The position numbers and the translations under genes were made by a program. Source: Geofilum rubicundum JCM 15548 (GTDB lineage Bacteria; Bacteroidota; Bacteroidia; Bacteroidales; Marinilabiliaceae). Taken from it: a stretch of 64,000 nt of DNA. Of the stretch, positions 28,772 through 37,913 are shown in pieces (position 1 is the first letter of the stretch; each line of letters starts with the position of its first letter). Location of the stretch: the NCBI RefSeq assembly GCF_000974365.1, contig NZ_BAZW01000004.1:1-64000 (forward strand). The letters run 5' to 3'. The notes beneath the pieces were generated by a model that was not told the DNA's origin, searched no databases, and was given only the letters and a program-made list of their open reading frames with translations.

Positions 28772-30019
28772 ATGACTGGAAATGCCATGAATAGTAAAGA
28801 AAAGCGCTATGCGCTTTTTGAAGTGACCGGTGTTGAACTGGAATATATGATTGTAGATGCTGACACACTGGACGTTAAACCTTTGTGTGATGCCATCATG
28901 AAAGAGGTTGCCGGTGAAATGGCCAGTGAATACGAAAATGGCGGCATTGCCTGGTCCAATGAATTGGTGAATCATGTGCTTGAACTTAAAACCAACGGAC
29001 CTGCCATTTCATTAAAAGGTCTGAGCTCCTCTTTTTTTGAAAATGTACAAGCCATCAATCGCTTGTTGTCAAAACACAAGGCTGTTTTGATGCCTACGGG
29101 TGCTCATCCCTGGATGGATCCTTTCACAGAGACGGTTTTGTGGCCCCATGAAAACAATGAGATTTATGCCCTCTATAACCGGATTTTTGATTGCAGGGGG
29201 CACGGGTGGAGTAATCTGCAAAGTACACACATCAACCTGCCATTTGGCAATGATGCAGAGTTCGGACGCTTACATGCTGCCATTCGCTTATTGTTGCCCC
29301 TGTTGCCGGCTATCGCTGCCAGCACACCGCTTTTGGACGGCAGGCCGACCGGCTTTAGTGATAGCCGTCTGGAGACTTATCGCTTTAATCAAAGGAAGAT
29401 ACCATCCATTGCAGGGCAAATAATACCGGAGGCGGTTTTTAGCGAAGCTGAATACCACCGGGTCATTTTTAATCCCATCATTAAGGATATTCGGCCCTAT
29501 GATGAAGCAGGTGTATTATCCCACCACTTTTTAAATTCACGCGGGGCCATTGCACGGTTTGACCGGGGGGCTGTTGAAATCCGGTTACTGGACATTCAGG
29601 AGAGTTCTAAAGCTGATTTGGCCATCGTAGAATTAATTGTGGCCGTATTGCAAAACATGGTGGGCGGGCGCTTCATTTCTTATTGCCAGCAACAGGAATG
29701 GCCGGAAGAATTACTTTTTGATATTTTACAAGCCAACATCGTAGGGGGTGAAAAAGCCCTTATTGCCAATAGAAGTTACCTGCAGATGTGGGGCTTAGAT
29801 AAACCTTCGGCTACAGGAAGCGAGTTGTGGAAACATATTTTCGGGCAGGTAAAGGAAGTATTAAGTGAGGAGTCAAGGGCGGTCATTGAGCACATTCTGG
29901 AAGAAGGCACCTTAAGTACACGCATTTTAAACGCTTTAGAGGGTGATTTTTCACGAGCAAATTTGCGACAGGTTTATGGCAGACTTTCAGGAGTGCTCAA
30001 TAATAATGAATTGTTTTAA
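28772..30019 (+). CDS. GCS2-type carboxylate-amine ligase
   Basis: 415 residues, related to the YbdK/glutamate-cysteine ligase family 2 (glutamine-synthetase-like fold). Motifs: GVELEYMIVD near residue 20, GAHPWMDP, LQSTHINLPFGND and the late AIARFDRGAVEIRLLDIQE. The family activates a glutamate-type carboxylate with ATP and couples it to an amine; real gamma-glutamylcysteine synthesis is not implied. Starts 36 bases after the ATP-grasp gene and ends 6 bases before the amidohydrolase. ATG 28772 is used; in-frame ATG 28787 is an alternative. Confidence 0.83.
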   Translation: MTGNAMNSKEKRYALFEVTGVELEYMIVDADTLDVKPLCDAIMKEVAGEMASEYENGGIAWSNELVNHVLELKTNGPAISLKGLSSSFFENVQAINRLLSKHKAVLMPTGAHPWMDPFTETVLWPHENNEIYALYNRIFDCRGHGWSNLQSTHINLPFGNDAEFGRLHAAIRLLLPLLPAIAASTPLLDGRPTGFSDSRLETYRFNQRKIPSIAGQIIPEAVFSEAEYHRVIFNPIIKDIRPYDEAGVLSHHFLNSRGAIARFDRGAVEIRLLDIQESSKADLAIVELIVAVLQNMVGGRFISYCQQQEWPEELLFDILQANIVGGEKALIANRSYLQMWGLDKPSATGSELWKHIFGQVKEVLSEESRAVIEHILEEGTLSTRILNALEGDFSRANLRQVYGRLSGVLNNNELF

Positions 30020-30025
30020 GTAGCT

Positions 30026-30709
30026 ATGGTCAAGCTGTTTTTGTCCTGCGAGCATGGTGGTCATCAATTACCACCGCACTACCAACATCTCTTTGTTGGC
30101 AGTCGGGAAGTCCTTGAAAGTCACCGGGGCTGGGACATTGGTGCCCTTCCTTTATTTCATGCTTTGAACCGACTACCGGTTCACTTTTCGCTCTACAGTG
30201 AAGTGTCCCGCTTATTGGTTGATTTAAACCGTTCGCTGCACAAGCGTTCTCTGTTTTCTGACTATACAAAAGGATTGTCGGATGAGATGAAGCGAAAAAT
30301 CTTAAACGAATTTTATTTTCCTTTCAGATCCACATTTGCCAAAAAGGTGGAGGAGGTTGTTGACAACAAGCATGAGGTCTTCCATGTCTCTGTGCACTCC
30401 TTTACGCCAATTTTGAATGGTGAAGTTAGAAATGCCGATATAGGGCTGTTGTTTAATCCGTCCCATGCAAGGGAGAAGGAAATGGCCCTTAAATGGAAGG
30501 CTGTTTTGAATGAAAAATGTCCCTATCTCAAGGTTCGGTTCAATTATCCTTATTTGGGAAAAACCGATGGGCATGTAGCTCCCCTGCGCCAAATATTTGG
30601 CAAGGCCTATTCAGGGATTGAATTGGAAATGAACAACAAGCATGCTGAAAAAGTTAAAGTGATGAATGATATCCTCCTGTCATATAGAATCTTAATAGAT
30701 TCGATGTAA
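30026..30709 (+). CDS. N-formylglutamate amidohydrolase family protein
   Basis: 227 residues. Zinc amidohydrolase fold: N-terminal LFLSCEHGGHQLP with the metal-binding Glu-His, RLLVDLNRS, HVSVHSFTP with the second metal ligands, and YSGIELEMNNKHA near the C-terminus. Family members hydrolyse N-formylglutamate or similar N-acyl amino acids. Without histidine-degradation genes nearby, and as the last gene of an operon with two ligases and a peptidase, it more likely hydrolyses or trims an acyl-glutamate-like intermediate; this is inference. Confidence 0.85.
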   Translation: MVKLFLSCEHGGHQLPPHYQHLFVGSREVLESHRGWDIGALPLFHALNRLPVHFSLYSEVSRLLVDLNRSLHKRSLFSDYTKGLSDEMKRKILNEFYFPFRSTFAKKVEEVVDNKHEVFHVSVHSFTPILNGEVRNADIGLLFNPSHAREKEMALKWKAVLNEKCPYLKVRFNYPYLGKTDGHVAPLRQIFGKAYSGIELEMNNKHAEKVKVMNDILLSYRILIDSM

Positions 30710-30852
30710 CAAAGGCGAGAGCTGTTTTTTATGCACCCGCCAATCACAAGGACCTTTTGAAGTTAAAGTTATGTCTGGCATAACATTAAATAATTGCTCC
30801 TCCTAAAATGGCTGTTGTTTAGGCAGGATGGTCAATTATTATAGATTACCAT

Positions 30853-30860
30853 TATCTTTG
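30853..30860 (+). promoter_or_regulatory. Bacteroidota -7 element (TATCTTTG) before the radical-SAM gene
   Basis: Exact TAnnTTTG match 16 bases before the ATG at 30877. A -33 box is not obvious. Confidence 0.45.
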
Positions 30861-30876
30861 CCCAAAAATTTTTGGC

Positions 30877-31821
30877 ATGACATTTCCCTGGGGGCACGAT
30901 CAACGATACAATGATTTTGGCAGATATATGCGACAGCGTTTTAAGGGGCGGGTTCAAAAACTATCTCTGAATGCCGGTTTTACCTGTCCAAACAGAGATG
31001 GTAGTAAAGGCACAGGAGGTTGCAGTTTTTGTAACAATGATACCTTTAAACCTGCTTATTGTCAGCCAATAATGTCCGTTTCAGATCAAATTAGAAAAGG
31101 CATTGATCTCTTTCGCGTCCGATATCCGGATATCCGGTTTTTGGCTTATTTTCAAGCCTATACGAATACCTACGCGGAGCTTTCTCAACTTAAAAAACTG
31201 TATGAAGAAGCACTGGCCATCCCTGATGTGATGGGCCTAATCGTAGGTACCCGGCCCGATTGTCTGCCAGAGCCCTTGCTGGACTATTTTGAAGAATTGC
31301 AAAAGCGGGTGTACGTTACTGTAGAGCTGGGCATTGAATCTACCAAGGATTTAACCCTGGAACGGGTTAATCGGGGCCATGATTTTGCCTGCACGCAGGA
31401 TGCTGTAAGTCGGCTGGCAGATCGGAACATTCTGGTTGGTGCCCATTTAATTCTGGGTTTACCGGGAGAAACCAGAGAAGACATGCTCACCCATGCCGAC
31501 AAGCTGTCACAGTTGCCCATCCATTATTTGAAAGTCCACCAATTGCAATATGTCCGGGGCTCGGTCATGGGACAGGATTATCTCAACCATCCTGAAAAAT
31601 ACCAGGTGTTTGAATTGGAAGCGTATCTAGATCTGGTGGTTGATTTCATTGAAAGAGTGCGGCCAGATATTGTTCTGGAACGTTTTGCCAGTCAGGCCCC
31701 CTTCGAATTACTGCTCGCTCCCAAGTGGGGCGTTAAAAATTTTGAAGTCAGCCGAATGGTTGAAAAGCGATTGGCCGAAAGAAACAGCTGGCAAGGGAAG
31801 CTATGGAAGCAGGCACCATGA
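30877..31821 (+). CDS. Radical SAM protein, TIGR01212/YhcC type
   Basis: 314 residues. The cluster-binding cysteines lie near the N-terminus in FTCPNRDGSKGTGGCSFC (CX11CX2C spacing, typical of this subgroup and not the usual CX3CX2C). AYFQAYTNTYAELSQLKKLY and LGIESTKDLTLERVNRGHDF support the subgroup. Function in Bacteroidota is unproven; E. coli YhcC is likewise poorly characterised. Single-gene transcript bounded by a TATCTTTG element and a strong terminator. Confidence 0.85.
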   Translation: MTFPWGHDQRYNDFGRYMRQRFKGRVQKLSLNAGFTCPNRDGSKGTGGCSFCNNDTFKPAYCQPIMSVSDQIRKGIDLFRVRYPDIRFLAYFQAYTNTYAELSQLKKLYEEALAIPDVMGLIVGTRPDCLPEPLLDYFEELQKRVYVTVELGIESTKDLTLERVNRGHDFACTQDAVSRLADRNILVGAHLILGLPGETREDMLTHADKLSQLPIHYLKVHQLQYVRGSVMGQDYLNHPEKYQVFELEAYLDLVVDFIERVRPDIVLERFASQAPFELLLAPKWGVKNFEVSRMVEKRLAERNSWQGKLWKQAP

Positions 31822-31824
31822 CGT

Positions 31825-31862
31825 AAAAAAGAGAAGGCCGGTAAAAAAGCCTTCTCTTTTTT
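31825..31862. terminator. Strong bidirectional terminator
   Basis: AAAAAAGAGAAGGC (31825-31838) pairs perfectly with GCCTTCTCTTTTTT (31849-31862) across a 10-base loop. A-run and T-run on either side make it work for the radical-SAM gene and for the convergent DUF4197 genes. Confidence 0.9.
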
Positions 31863-31937
31863 GATGCTGATTTTAGCGTTTCCAAATGGTCGATGATCTG
31901 CCTGTAAATCTGAAATACAGAGTGCCTGCCAATTTGT

Positions 31938-32666
31938 TTATTGACCAAAAACGGTATTGAGCAAATCCGTGCCACGGGCTGCCGGATTGGTCCGAATCTG
32001 GATCTCCTCTTCGGCAATTTTTAAAAACAGGCCATCCAGCGCCTTATCGGTCAGGTAACCATCCAGTTGCGTGTTCACTGGTTGTAACCCCGCCATTTGT
32101 CCCACCAGTGTGTTGGCCACACTATTGAACTGGCCAACCAGGGTTGCCCATAAGCTATTGGTCGAGACATTACCTATCAACTTTTTATCCAGAGAAGCCT
32201 GCAATTTGGGTTGATACAAACCAAAAAGCTCCGTGTAGGTGCTGTTCCTTAGGTAGGTAGTAGCCGCATCATTGTCGCCATTTAGAATGGTAAGACCATC
32301 CACAATGCTCATGTCCGTAATGGCATTTATGAAAATGGGCGCCGCTTCCCTGGCAGCATCTTCTGCTGAACGGTTGATGCCTAACAATATTTGCTCGATC
32401 AATAAATTACCACCCGGGACGAGCGATATGTTATCAACGATGATGTCTGCTTCGGGTGGCAGCATTATCTTTACGGCTTCATCTGCAAAATAACCATCGG
32501 CCATTGATAATTGACCGGAAGCAGAATGGGTGCCCAAAACCAACATTTCTTTAAGCCCCTTCACAATGGTTCCATTCGACAGGAAACCGTTCTCTTCATC
32601 AAATAATTCATCACAACTGCTAAATAACAAAGTTGAAAGCAGTAATGCCATACGCCACTTTTTCAT
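31938..32666 (-). CDS. DUF4197 lipoprotein, second tandem copy
   Basis: 242 residues. Lipoprotein signal LLLSTLLFSSC with the lipidated cysteine at 18. The mature part is helical: TIVKGLKEMLVLGTHSASGQLS, VKIMLPPEADIIV, GINRSAEDAAREAAPIF, LYQPKLQASLDKKLIG and LTDKALDGLFLKIAEEE. DUF4197 proteins occur widely in Bacteroidota and Proteobacteria without a known function. About half the residues match the upstream copy at 32693, so this pair arose by tandem duplication. Frame intact. Confidence 0.82.
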   Translation of the reverse strand: MKKWRMALLLSTLLFSSCDELFDEENGFLSNGTIVKGLKEMLVLGTHSASGQLSMADGYFADEAVKIMLPPEADIIVDNISLVPGGNLLIEQILLGINRSAEDAAREAAPIFINAITDMSIVDGLTILNGDNDAATTYLRNSTYTELFGLYQPKLQASLDKKLIGNVSTNSLWATLVGQFNSVANTLVGQMAGLQPVNTQLDGYLTDKALDGLFLKIAEEEIQIRTNPAARGTDLLNTVFGQ

Positions 32667-32692
32667 AATTCTAATTTTGAAGATTATTAATT

Positions 32693-33435
32693 TTACTTAC
32701 CAAACACCCGTCGTAAAAGATCTGTCACACGGGCGTTGGCATCGGTTCGTATTTTTTGTTCTTCCACGGCCAGTTTTAAAAACAAGCCTCGAGCGCTTTA
32801 TCGGTCAGATAGGTATCCAGCTCTACTTCGACCTTGTTTAAACCAGCTACCTGACCGGCCAGACTTCCGGCTAACCGGTTCCACTGAGTGGTGAGGGTTT
32901 CCCATGATTGATTGGTGGAGACACCGGCGATCAGTTTTTTATCCAGAGAGGTTTTCAATTTGGGTTGGTACAGGTTGAATAGTTGCTGGTAGGTATTGTT
33001 TTTCAAGTAGGAGGTAGCGGCATCCTGTTCTCCGCGCAAAATGCCAAATCCATCCTGAATGCTCATTTGGGTAATGGCCCGATAAAAAACCGGTCCCGCT
33101 TCTCTGGCCGCATCTTCTGCCGAACGGTTGATACGTAATATCAGGTCCTCCAGCATTTTTTCTCCACCGGGCAGACGGTGCACATTGTTAACAATAACAG
33201 CGGCTTCAGGCGGCAATAGAATTTTGACCGCCTGATCGCCATAGTAGCCATTTTGGCGGGCCAGGCGGGAAGCAGCCGAATCCGTTCCAATCTTTAAGGC
33301 TTCCTTCAAACCGCTAACGACCTCTGTTTGTGTGAGCGGTCGTTCGGTATCAATCGTCTGTACAACTTGAAGTAACTCGGCACAACTACTTAACAGAAAA
33401 GCTGATAATATGAATAGGTAAATACGTCTTTTCAT
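32693..33435 (-). CDS. DUF4197 lipoprotein, first tandem copy (frame broken once)
   Basis: About 247 residues after repair. Signal LFILSAFLLSSC, then the same DUF4197 segments as the next gene (VKILLPPEAAVIV, LRINRSAEDAAREAGPVF, LYQPKLKTSLDKKLIAG). The frame breaks at 32787-32788: one missing G restores ALEGLFLKLAVEEQKIRTD and a C-terminus ending LRRVFGK, matching the other copy. It lies 26 bases upstream of that copy, one operon. No function known. Confidence 0.82.
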
Positions 33436-33477
33436 GGTAGATGGTTTAAATTTGGCCTGGAAATCTTAAGTTATAGA

Positions 33478-35367
33478 TTACTTATACCTGTTTTTGCCGG
33501 ATAAGGTTTTATTTTTTTTCTCAGATGGCTTACCCTTATCAAACAATAATGGTTCCATTTTTTGGAGCCCCTTGCTATTTAGAATCCTTCTGATTGTTTC
33601 GCGGTGTTCCGGCTTATACCAAAAAAAGAAGCTTCTCTGTCGCAGCTTTTCTTCCTTGCTTTTGGCCGTAAATACCGGCTTAAGTGTATAAGGATGGTAT
33701 CCGGAGTAATAAATGACGGTGGATACCGTCATGGGGGTTGGTGTGAAATCCTGAATCTGTTCGAGATTGAAATCCAACTGCTTGGTTTGAATGGCTAGTT
33801 CAGCCATTTCTTGTTCGGTTGAAGCCGGGTGACTGGAAATGAAATAGGGGATAAGTTGCTGTTTAAGTCCCTCCGCCTGATTAATTTCATTGAACAGTCG
33901 GTTGAACTGCTGAAATAAGGCAAAAGGCGGTTTACGCATGATGTTTAACACCTTGTCTGATGTGTGCTCCGGGGCCACCTTCAGTCGGCCGGAAACATGT
34001 TTGGTAATGAGCTCGTGCGCATAGGTCTGGTGCGACTTTTTTTCTTCATTGGTGGCCTTGGGATTCATAAACAGATCATAACGCACCCCACTGCCAATGA
34101 ATGACTTTTTAACGCCGGGCAGTTGATCCACTTGTCGGTAAACCTGTAGTAAAGGTTCATGTGAGGTGTTTAAATTACTACATACAGAGGGTAATATACA
34201 AGATGGTCTTTTACAACTTTTGCAGATATCCAGATCCCGGCCCCGCATCTTGTACATGTTGGCACTTGGTCCCCCCAGGTCAGAAAAATATCCCTTAAAA
34301 TCGGCCATTTGGGTAATTTCCCGGGCTTCTCTTACAATGGATTCCGGCGAGCGTGAGGATATGAATTTACCTTGGTGGGCCGAGATGGTGCAAAAGCTAC
34401 ACCCCCCGAAACAACCTCTGTGGAGATTAATCGAATGCTTAATCATTTCATAGGCCGGAATTTCGCCCTTTTTGGCATATTTGGGATGTGGTAAGCGGGT
34501 ATAGGGCAAATCATAGCTCTTATCCAGTTCTTTTGAATCCATTGGCGGATAAGGCGGATTAACGATGATTCGATGGGAACCACATATCTGTGTCAGACGG
34601 GCTGCTTCCAGGCGATTGGATTCTTGTTCGATGTGTTTAAAATTGGCTGCGTATTTTTTGGGGTCGCTGAGGCAATCTTCGTGACTGAAGAGTTCGATGG
34701 TGGACCACCTTTTGTGCCGGGGCAAGGCCGCCTCCTTTGCTTGCCTTACGGCAGTCTGGGGGAGGTTGTTCAGCTGACTAAAAGGGACCCCTCGTTGCAG
34801 CAAACGCACGAGTTCCCGCAGGGGTGATTCGCCCATGCCATAGACCAATAAATCGGCCTGAGACCAATCTAAAATACTTGATTTCAAATGGTCCTGCCAG
34901 TAGTCGTAATGGCTTAACCGACGCAAGGAGGCTTCAATGCCCCCAATAACAACCGGAATGTCCGGGAATTGGGCTTTGAGAATTTGGGAATATACAGCGG
35001 TGGCATAATCAGGCCTAAAGCCTGATTTTCCTCCGGGTGTGTAGGCATCGTCCGACCGAAGGCGTCGATTGGCGGTATAATGGTTCACCATCGAGTCCAT
35101 ATTGCCACCGGTCACACCAAAGAAAAGCCGGGGAGGGCCAAATTTTTTAAAATCACGTAAGTCGTCCCGCCAGTTGGGTTGTGGCACAATCACCACTTTA
35201 AGTCTCATTGATTCAAGGGTTCTGCCAATGACAGCGGCGCCAAAAGCCGGATGGTCTACGTAAGCATCACCGGAAAACAGAATGACATCGGGTTGATCCC
35301 AACCCAATAGCTGCATTTCCTTAACAGAAACCGGCAGCCATTTCTTTGTATCGATATTTTTATCCAA
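33478..35367 (-). CDS. YgiQ family radical SAM protein
   Basis: About 629 residues. N-terminal domain with LGWDQPDVILFSGDAYVDHPAFGAAVIGR split over the usual B12-like region; radical-SAM cluster HRGCFGGCSFCTIS (CX3CX2C); a second cysteine-rich stretch ICKSCKRPSCILPSVC; and DFTPTPMTVSTVIYYSG near the C-terminus. Family function is not established. No ATG is present at the N-terminus. TTG 35367 is chosen because it starts just before the conserved region and lies 16 bases after a TATCTTTG promoter element; a TTG at 35385 falls inside that element. Confidence 0.87.
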   Translation of the reverse strand: MDKNIDTKKWLPVSVKEMQLLGWDQPDVILFSGDAYVDHPAFGAAVIGRTLESMRLKVVIVPQPNWRDDLRDFKKFGPPRLFFGVTGGNMDSMVNHYTANRRLRSDDAYTPGGKSGFRPDYATAVYSQILKAQFPDIPVVIGGIEASLRRLSHYDYWQDHLKSSILDWSQADLLVYGMGESPLRELVRLLQRGVPFSQLNNLPQTAVRQAKEAALPRHKRWSTIELFSHEDCLSDPKKYAANFKHIEQESNRLEAARLTQICGSHRIIVNPPYPPMDSKELDKSYDLPYTRLPHPKYAKKGEIPAYEMIKHSINLHRGCFGGCSFCTISAHQGKFISSRSPESIVREAREITQMADFKGYFSDLGGPSANMYKMRGRDLDICKSCKRPSCILPSVCSNLNTSHEPLLQVYRQVDQLPGVKKSFIGSGVRYDLFMNPKATNEEKKSHQTYAHELITKHVSGRLKVAPEHTSDKVLNIMRKPPFALFQQFNRLFNEINQAEGLKQQLIPYFISSHPASTEQEMAELAIQTKQLDFNLEQIQDFTPTPMTVSTVIYYSGYHPYTLKPVFTAKSKEEKLRQRSFFFWYKPEHRETIRRILNSKGLQKMEPLLFDKGKPSEKKNKTLSGKNRYK

Positions 35368-35382
35368 GAAAAAAACTTTGTG

Positions 35383-35390
35383 CAAAGATA
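35383..35390 (-). promoter_or_regulatory. Bacteroidota -7 element (TATCTTTG) before ygiQ
   Basis: Reverse-strand exact TAnnTTTG match. It argues for the start at 35367, not the upstream TTG. Confidence 0.48.
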
Positions 35391-35531
35391 ATTTTTTTTC
35401 AGTTAATAAAAATGGGGTATTTCCTTTATATTGCGTGGCTTAAAGTTGTATATTGCGCATGGTTTCATTTTTCATGGAAAACAAAAATCAGAAAAGTATA
35501 TCACTTTTTTTTTTAATTTTAAAACCAATGT

Positions 35532-35539
35532 TAATTTTG
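35532..35539 (+). promoter_or_regulatory. Bacteroidota -7 element (TAATTTTG) before the zapA-rny genes
   Basis: Exact TAnnTTTG match 19 bases before the ATG at 35558. A long T run occupies the -33 position. Confidence 0.48.
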
Positions 35540-35557
35540 TAAGGGAAATTATATATC

Positions 35558-35851
35558 ATGGTTAATCCGAATAACGACATTATTGCTAATTTAGAGCAGA
35601 AAATTGATTTGTTGGTTGACAGGTACCAGGCTGAAAAAGAAGAGAATAAGATGCTAAGAAGCCAGGTGACACAGTTGACGGATCAATTGGATCGAAGTGT
35701 ATCATCTTATTCTTTACTTGAAGAGAGTTTCGGTAAGTTAAAGGTAGCCAAAACTTTAGAAGCTTCAGGTGAGGATGTGCGGGATACCAAATTAAGGATT
35801 AATCAAATAGTGCGGGAAATTGATAAGTGCATTGCCCTGTTGAATCGTTAA
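35558..35851 (+). CDS. Small coiled-coil protein upstream of zapA
   Basis: 97 residues, almost entirely heptad-like coiled coil (LEQKIDLLVDRYQAEKEENK, then a second helix to the end). Its place directly before zapA (9 bases) suggests a cell-division accessory protein similar in role to ZapB, but I see no sequence motif proving this. Confidence 0.68.
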   Translation: MVNPNNDIIANLEQKIDLLVDRYQAEKEENKMLRSQVTQLTDQLDRSVSSYSLLEESFGKLKVAKTLEASGEDVRDTKLRINQIVREIDKCIALLNR

Positions 35852-35860
35852 AAGCTTAAG

Positions 35861-36151
35861 ATGGACGACAAACTTTCTATACGTGTGAATGTGGCCGATC
35901 GTTTCTACCCTTTAAGGGTGGATCGTGACGATGAGGAACGCATTCGAAAAGCAGCGAAGCTCATTAACGATAAAGTATTGCAATACAAACAGCGTTATAA
36001 CGATAAGGATGTTCAGGATTTTTTAGCCATGGCTGCTTTGCAGTATGTGATTAAAAATCTGGAAATGGAGAATAGTCAGGATGCCTCCCCTTTAGTGAAT
36101 GCCGTTTCGTTATTGGATCAAAAGCTTGAAAAGATTTTAGCAGAGGAATAG
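35861..36151 (+). CDS. zapA: Cell division protein ZapA
   Basis: 96 residues. ZapA binds and bundles FtsZ filaments at mid-cell. The N-terminal domain (SIRVNVADRFYPLRVDRDDEERIRKAAKLINDKV) and the C-terminal coiled-coil (ALQYVIKNLEMENS) match the family. Between a coiled-coil protein and RNase Y, an arrangement common in Bacteroidota. The 130-base gap to rny holds no recognised RNA. Confidence 0.85.
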   Translation: MDDKLSIRVNVADRFYPLRVDRDDEERIRKAAKLINDKVLQYKQRYNDKDVQDFLAMAALQYVIKNLEMENSQDASPLVNAVSLLDQKLEKILAEE

Positions 36152-36281
36152 CATTTTTATTACATCGTATATCCCGCATTTTTTTCCTGAAGTAAAGGTC
36201 TTTAACCGACTCTTGCTTTGATTTTTATGACAGGAATGAAATGCGTTTTTTATTATATAATGTGAACTAAATGATTAAATA

Positions 36282-37811
36282 ATGGAAATATTAATAGGTG
36301 TATTGGCCTTCTTTATAGGTGGGTTGCTGGCCTGGTTTATCATCACGCAGGCATTAAAATCCCGTTCGCGAAAAATTATTCGTGAGGCAGAGGCAGAAGC
36401 TGAAGTTATTCGAAAGGATAAGATTCTTCAGGCTAAGGAAAAATTTCTGCAACTTAAAGCAGAGCATGAAAAAGAGATCAACAGCAGAAATGCCAAGGTT
36501 CTGGCCATTGAGAATAAAGTTAAGCAAAAAGAAACGGCCGTATCTCAGCGCATAGAGGAGTATCAACGGAAGAAAAAAGAAACGGATGCCATTCGTGAAA
36601 ATTTAGATCTTCAGTTGGAAATAGTGGAGCGCAAGAGCGAAGAGCTGGAAAGAATGCATAAGCAACAGGTGGAGCATTTAGAATCCATCTCCGGCATGTC
36701 GGCTGAAGAAGCGAAGGAAATGTTGACGGAGTCGTTAAAGGCAGAGGCTAAAACGGAGGCCATGTCGTACATCAACGACATTATGGATGACGCCAAAATC
36801 AATGCCAATAAGGAAGCCAAGCGCATCGTTCTGAATACAGTTCAAAGAGTGGCCACCGAAACAGCCATAGAAAATGCGGTGACTATTTTTCATATCGATT
36901 CTGATGAGATTAAAGGGCGGATCATAGGTCGCGAAGGTCGAAACATCCGCGCTTTGGAGGCTGCCACCGGTGTAGAGATTATTGTGGATGACACACCTGA
37001 AGCCATTGTGCTTTCTGCCTTTGATCCCATGCGCAGAGAAATTGCCCGCCTGGCCTTACACCAGTTGGTAACCGATGGACGTATCCACCCCGCCAGGATT
37101 GAGGAAGTGGTGAACAAAGTCCGCAAGCAAGTAGAAGAAGAGATTATTGAAACGGGTAAACGAACTTCCATCGATCTCGGCGTACACGGCTTACATCCTG
37201 AATTAATCAAACTGGTGGGTAAGATGAAATACCGTTCATCTTACGGTCAGAATTTACTTCAGCACAGTCGGGAAACAGCCAACTTATGTGCCATTATGGC
37301 CTCGGAACTGGGCTTGAATGTAAAAAGAGCCAAGCGTGCCGGTTTGCTGCATGATATTGGTAAAGTGTCGGATGAGGATCCTGAATTGCCACATGCTATT
37401 TTGGGTATGAAACTGGCTGAGAAGTACAAAGAGAAGCCGGATATCTCCAATGCCATTGGCGCGCATCATGACGAAGTGGAAATGACCACCATGATCGCCC
37501 CCATTATTCAGGTATGTGATGCCATATCGGGTGCACGGCCTGGCGCCCGTCGCGAGGTGGTTGAATCCTATATCAAACGATTGAAGGATCTGGAAACGAT
37601 GGCTTTAAGTTATCCGGGTGTACTTAAGACTTACGCCATTCAGGCCGGTCGGGAGTTACGTGTGATTGTCGGAAGTGAAAAAGTGAACGACAAGGATGCA
37701 GAAGAGTTGTCCTACGATATTGCTAAGAAAATCCAGACGGAAATGACCTATCCCGGTCAGGTTAAGATCACTGTAATCAGAGAAACCAGAGCGATCAGTT
37801 ACGCTAAATAA
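36282..37811 (+). CDS. rny: Ribonuclease Y
   Basis: 509 residues. Membrane-anchored endoribonuclease that starts mRNA decay. Order: N-terminal transmembrane segment (about 4-22, [19 protein letters not shown]), long charged coiled coil (25-190), KH domain with [15 protein letters not shown] domain with GLLHDIGK and [10 protein letters not shown] (metal site), and a C-terminal region with [17 protein letters not shown]. Length is normal. Followed by a very stable hairpin. Confidence 0.95.
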   Translation: MEILIGVLAFFIGGLLAWFIITQALKSRSRKIIREAEAEAEVIRKDKILQAKEKFLQLKAEHEKEINSRNAKVLAIENKVKQKETAVSQRIEEYQRKKKETDAIRENLDLQLEIVERKSEELERMHKQQVEHLESISGMSAEEAKEMLTESLKAEAKTEAMSYINDIMDDAKINANKEAKRIVLNTVQRVATETAIENAVTIFHIDSDEIKGRIIGREGRNIRALEAATGVEIIVDDTPEAIVLSAFDPMRREIARLALHQLVTDGRIHPARIEEVVNKVRKQVEEEIIETGKRTSIDLGVHGLHPELIKLVGKMKYRSSYGQNLLQHSRETANLCAIMASELGLNVKRAKRAGLLHDIGKVSDEDPELPHAILGMKLAEKYKEKPDISNAIGAHHDEVEMTTMIAPIIQVCDAISGARPGARREVVESYIKRLKDLETMALSYPGVLKTYAIQAGRELRVIVGSEKVNDKDAEELSYDIAKKIQTEMTYPGQVKITVIRETRAISYAK

Positions 37812-37825
37812 TTCTTTTCAATGGA

Positions 37826-37871
37826 ATAAATCATTAAGGGCTGCCCGATTGGGCGGCCCTTAATGATTTAT
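37826..37871. terminator. 21-bp hairpin after rny
   Basis: Arms 37826-37846 and 37851-37871 pair over 21 bp with one G-T pair around GATT. The GC core GGGCTGCCC/GGGCGGCCC is flanked by AT-rich lower stems, so it can act in both directions. Confidence 0.8.
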
Positions 37872-37886
37872 CAGAGATAAATTTCT

Positions 37887-37894
37887 TACTTTTG
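37887..37894 (+). promoter_or_regulatory. Bacteroidota -7 element (TACTTTTG) before the nucleotide-sugar genes
   Basis: Exact TAnnTTTG match 20 bases before ATG 37914, directly after the rny hairpin. Confidence 0.48.
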
Positions 37895-37913
37895 CGTGAT
37901 AAATAAAGAAACA

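Noticed and set aside
36152-36281. 6S RNA or other RNA gene between zapA and rny
   Set aside because: The gap is only 130 bases and shows no long bulged stem; zapA proximity to a 6S gene is a gammaproteobacterial arrangement.
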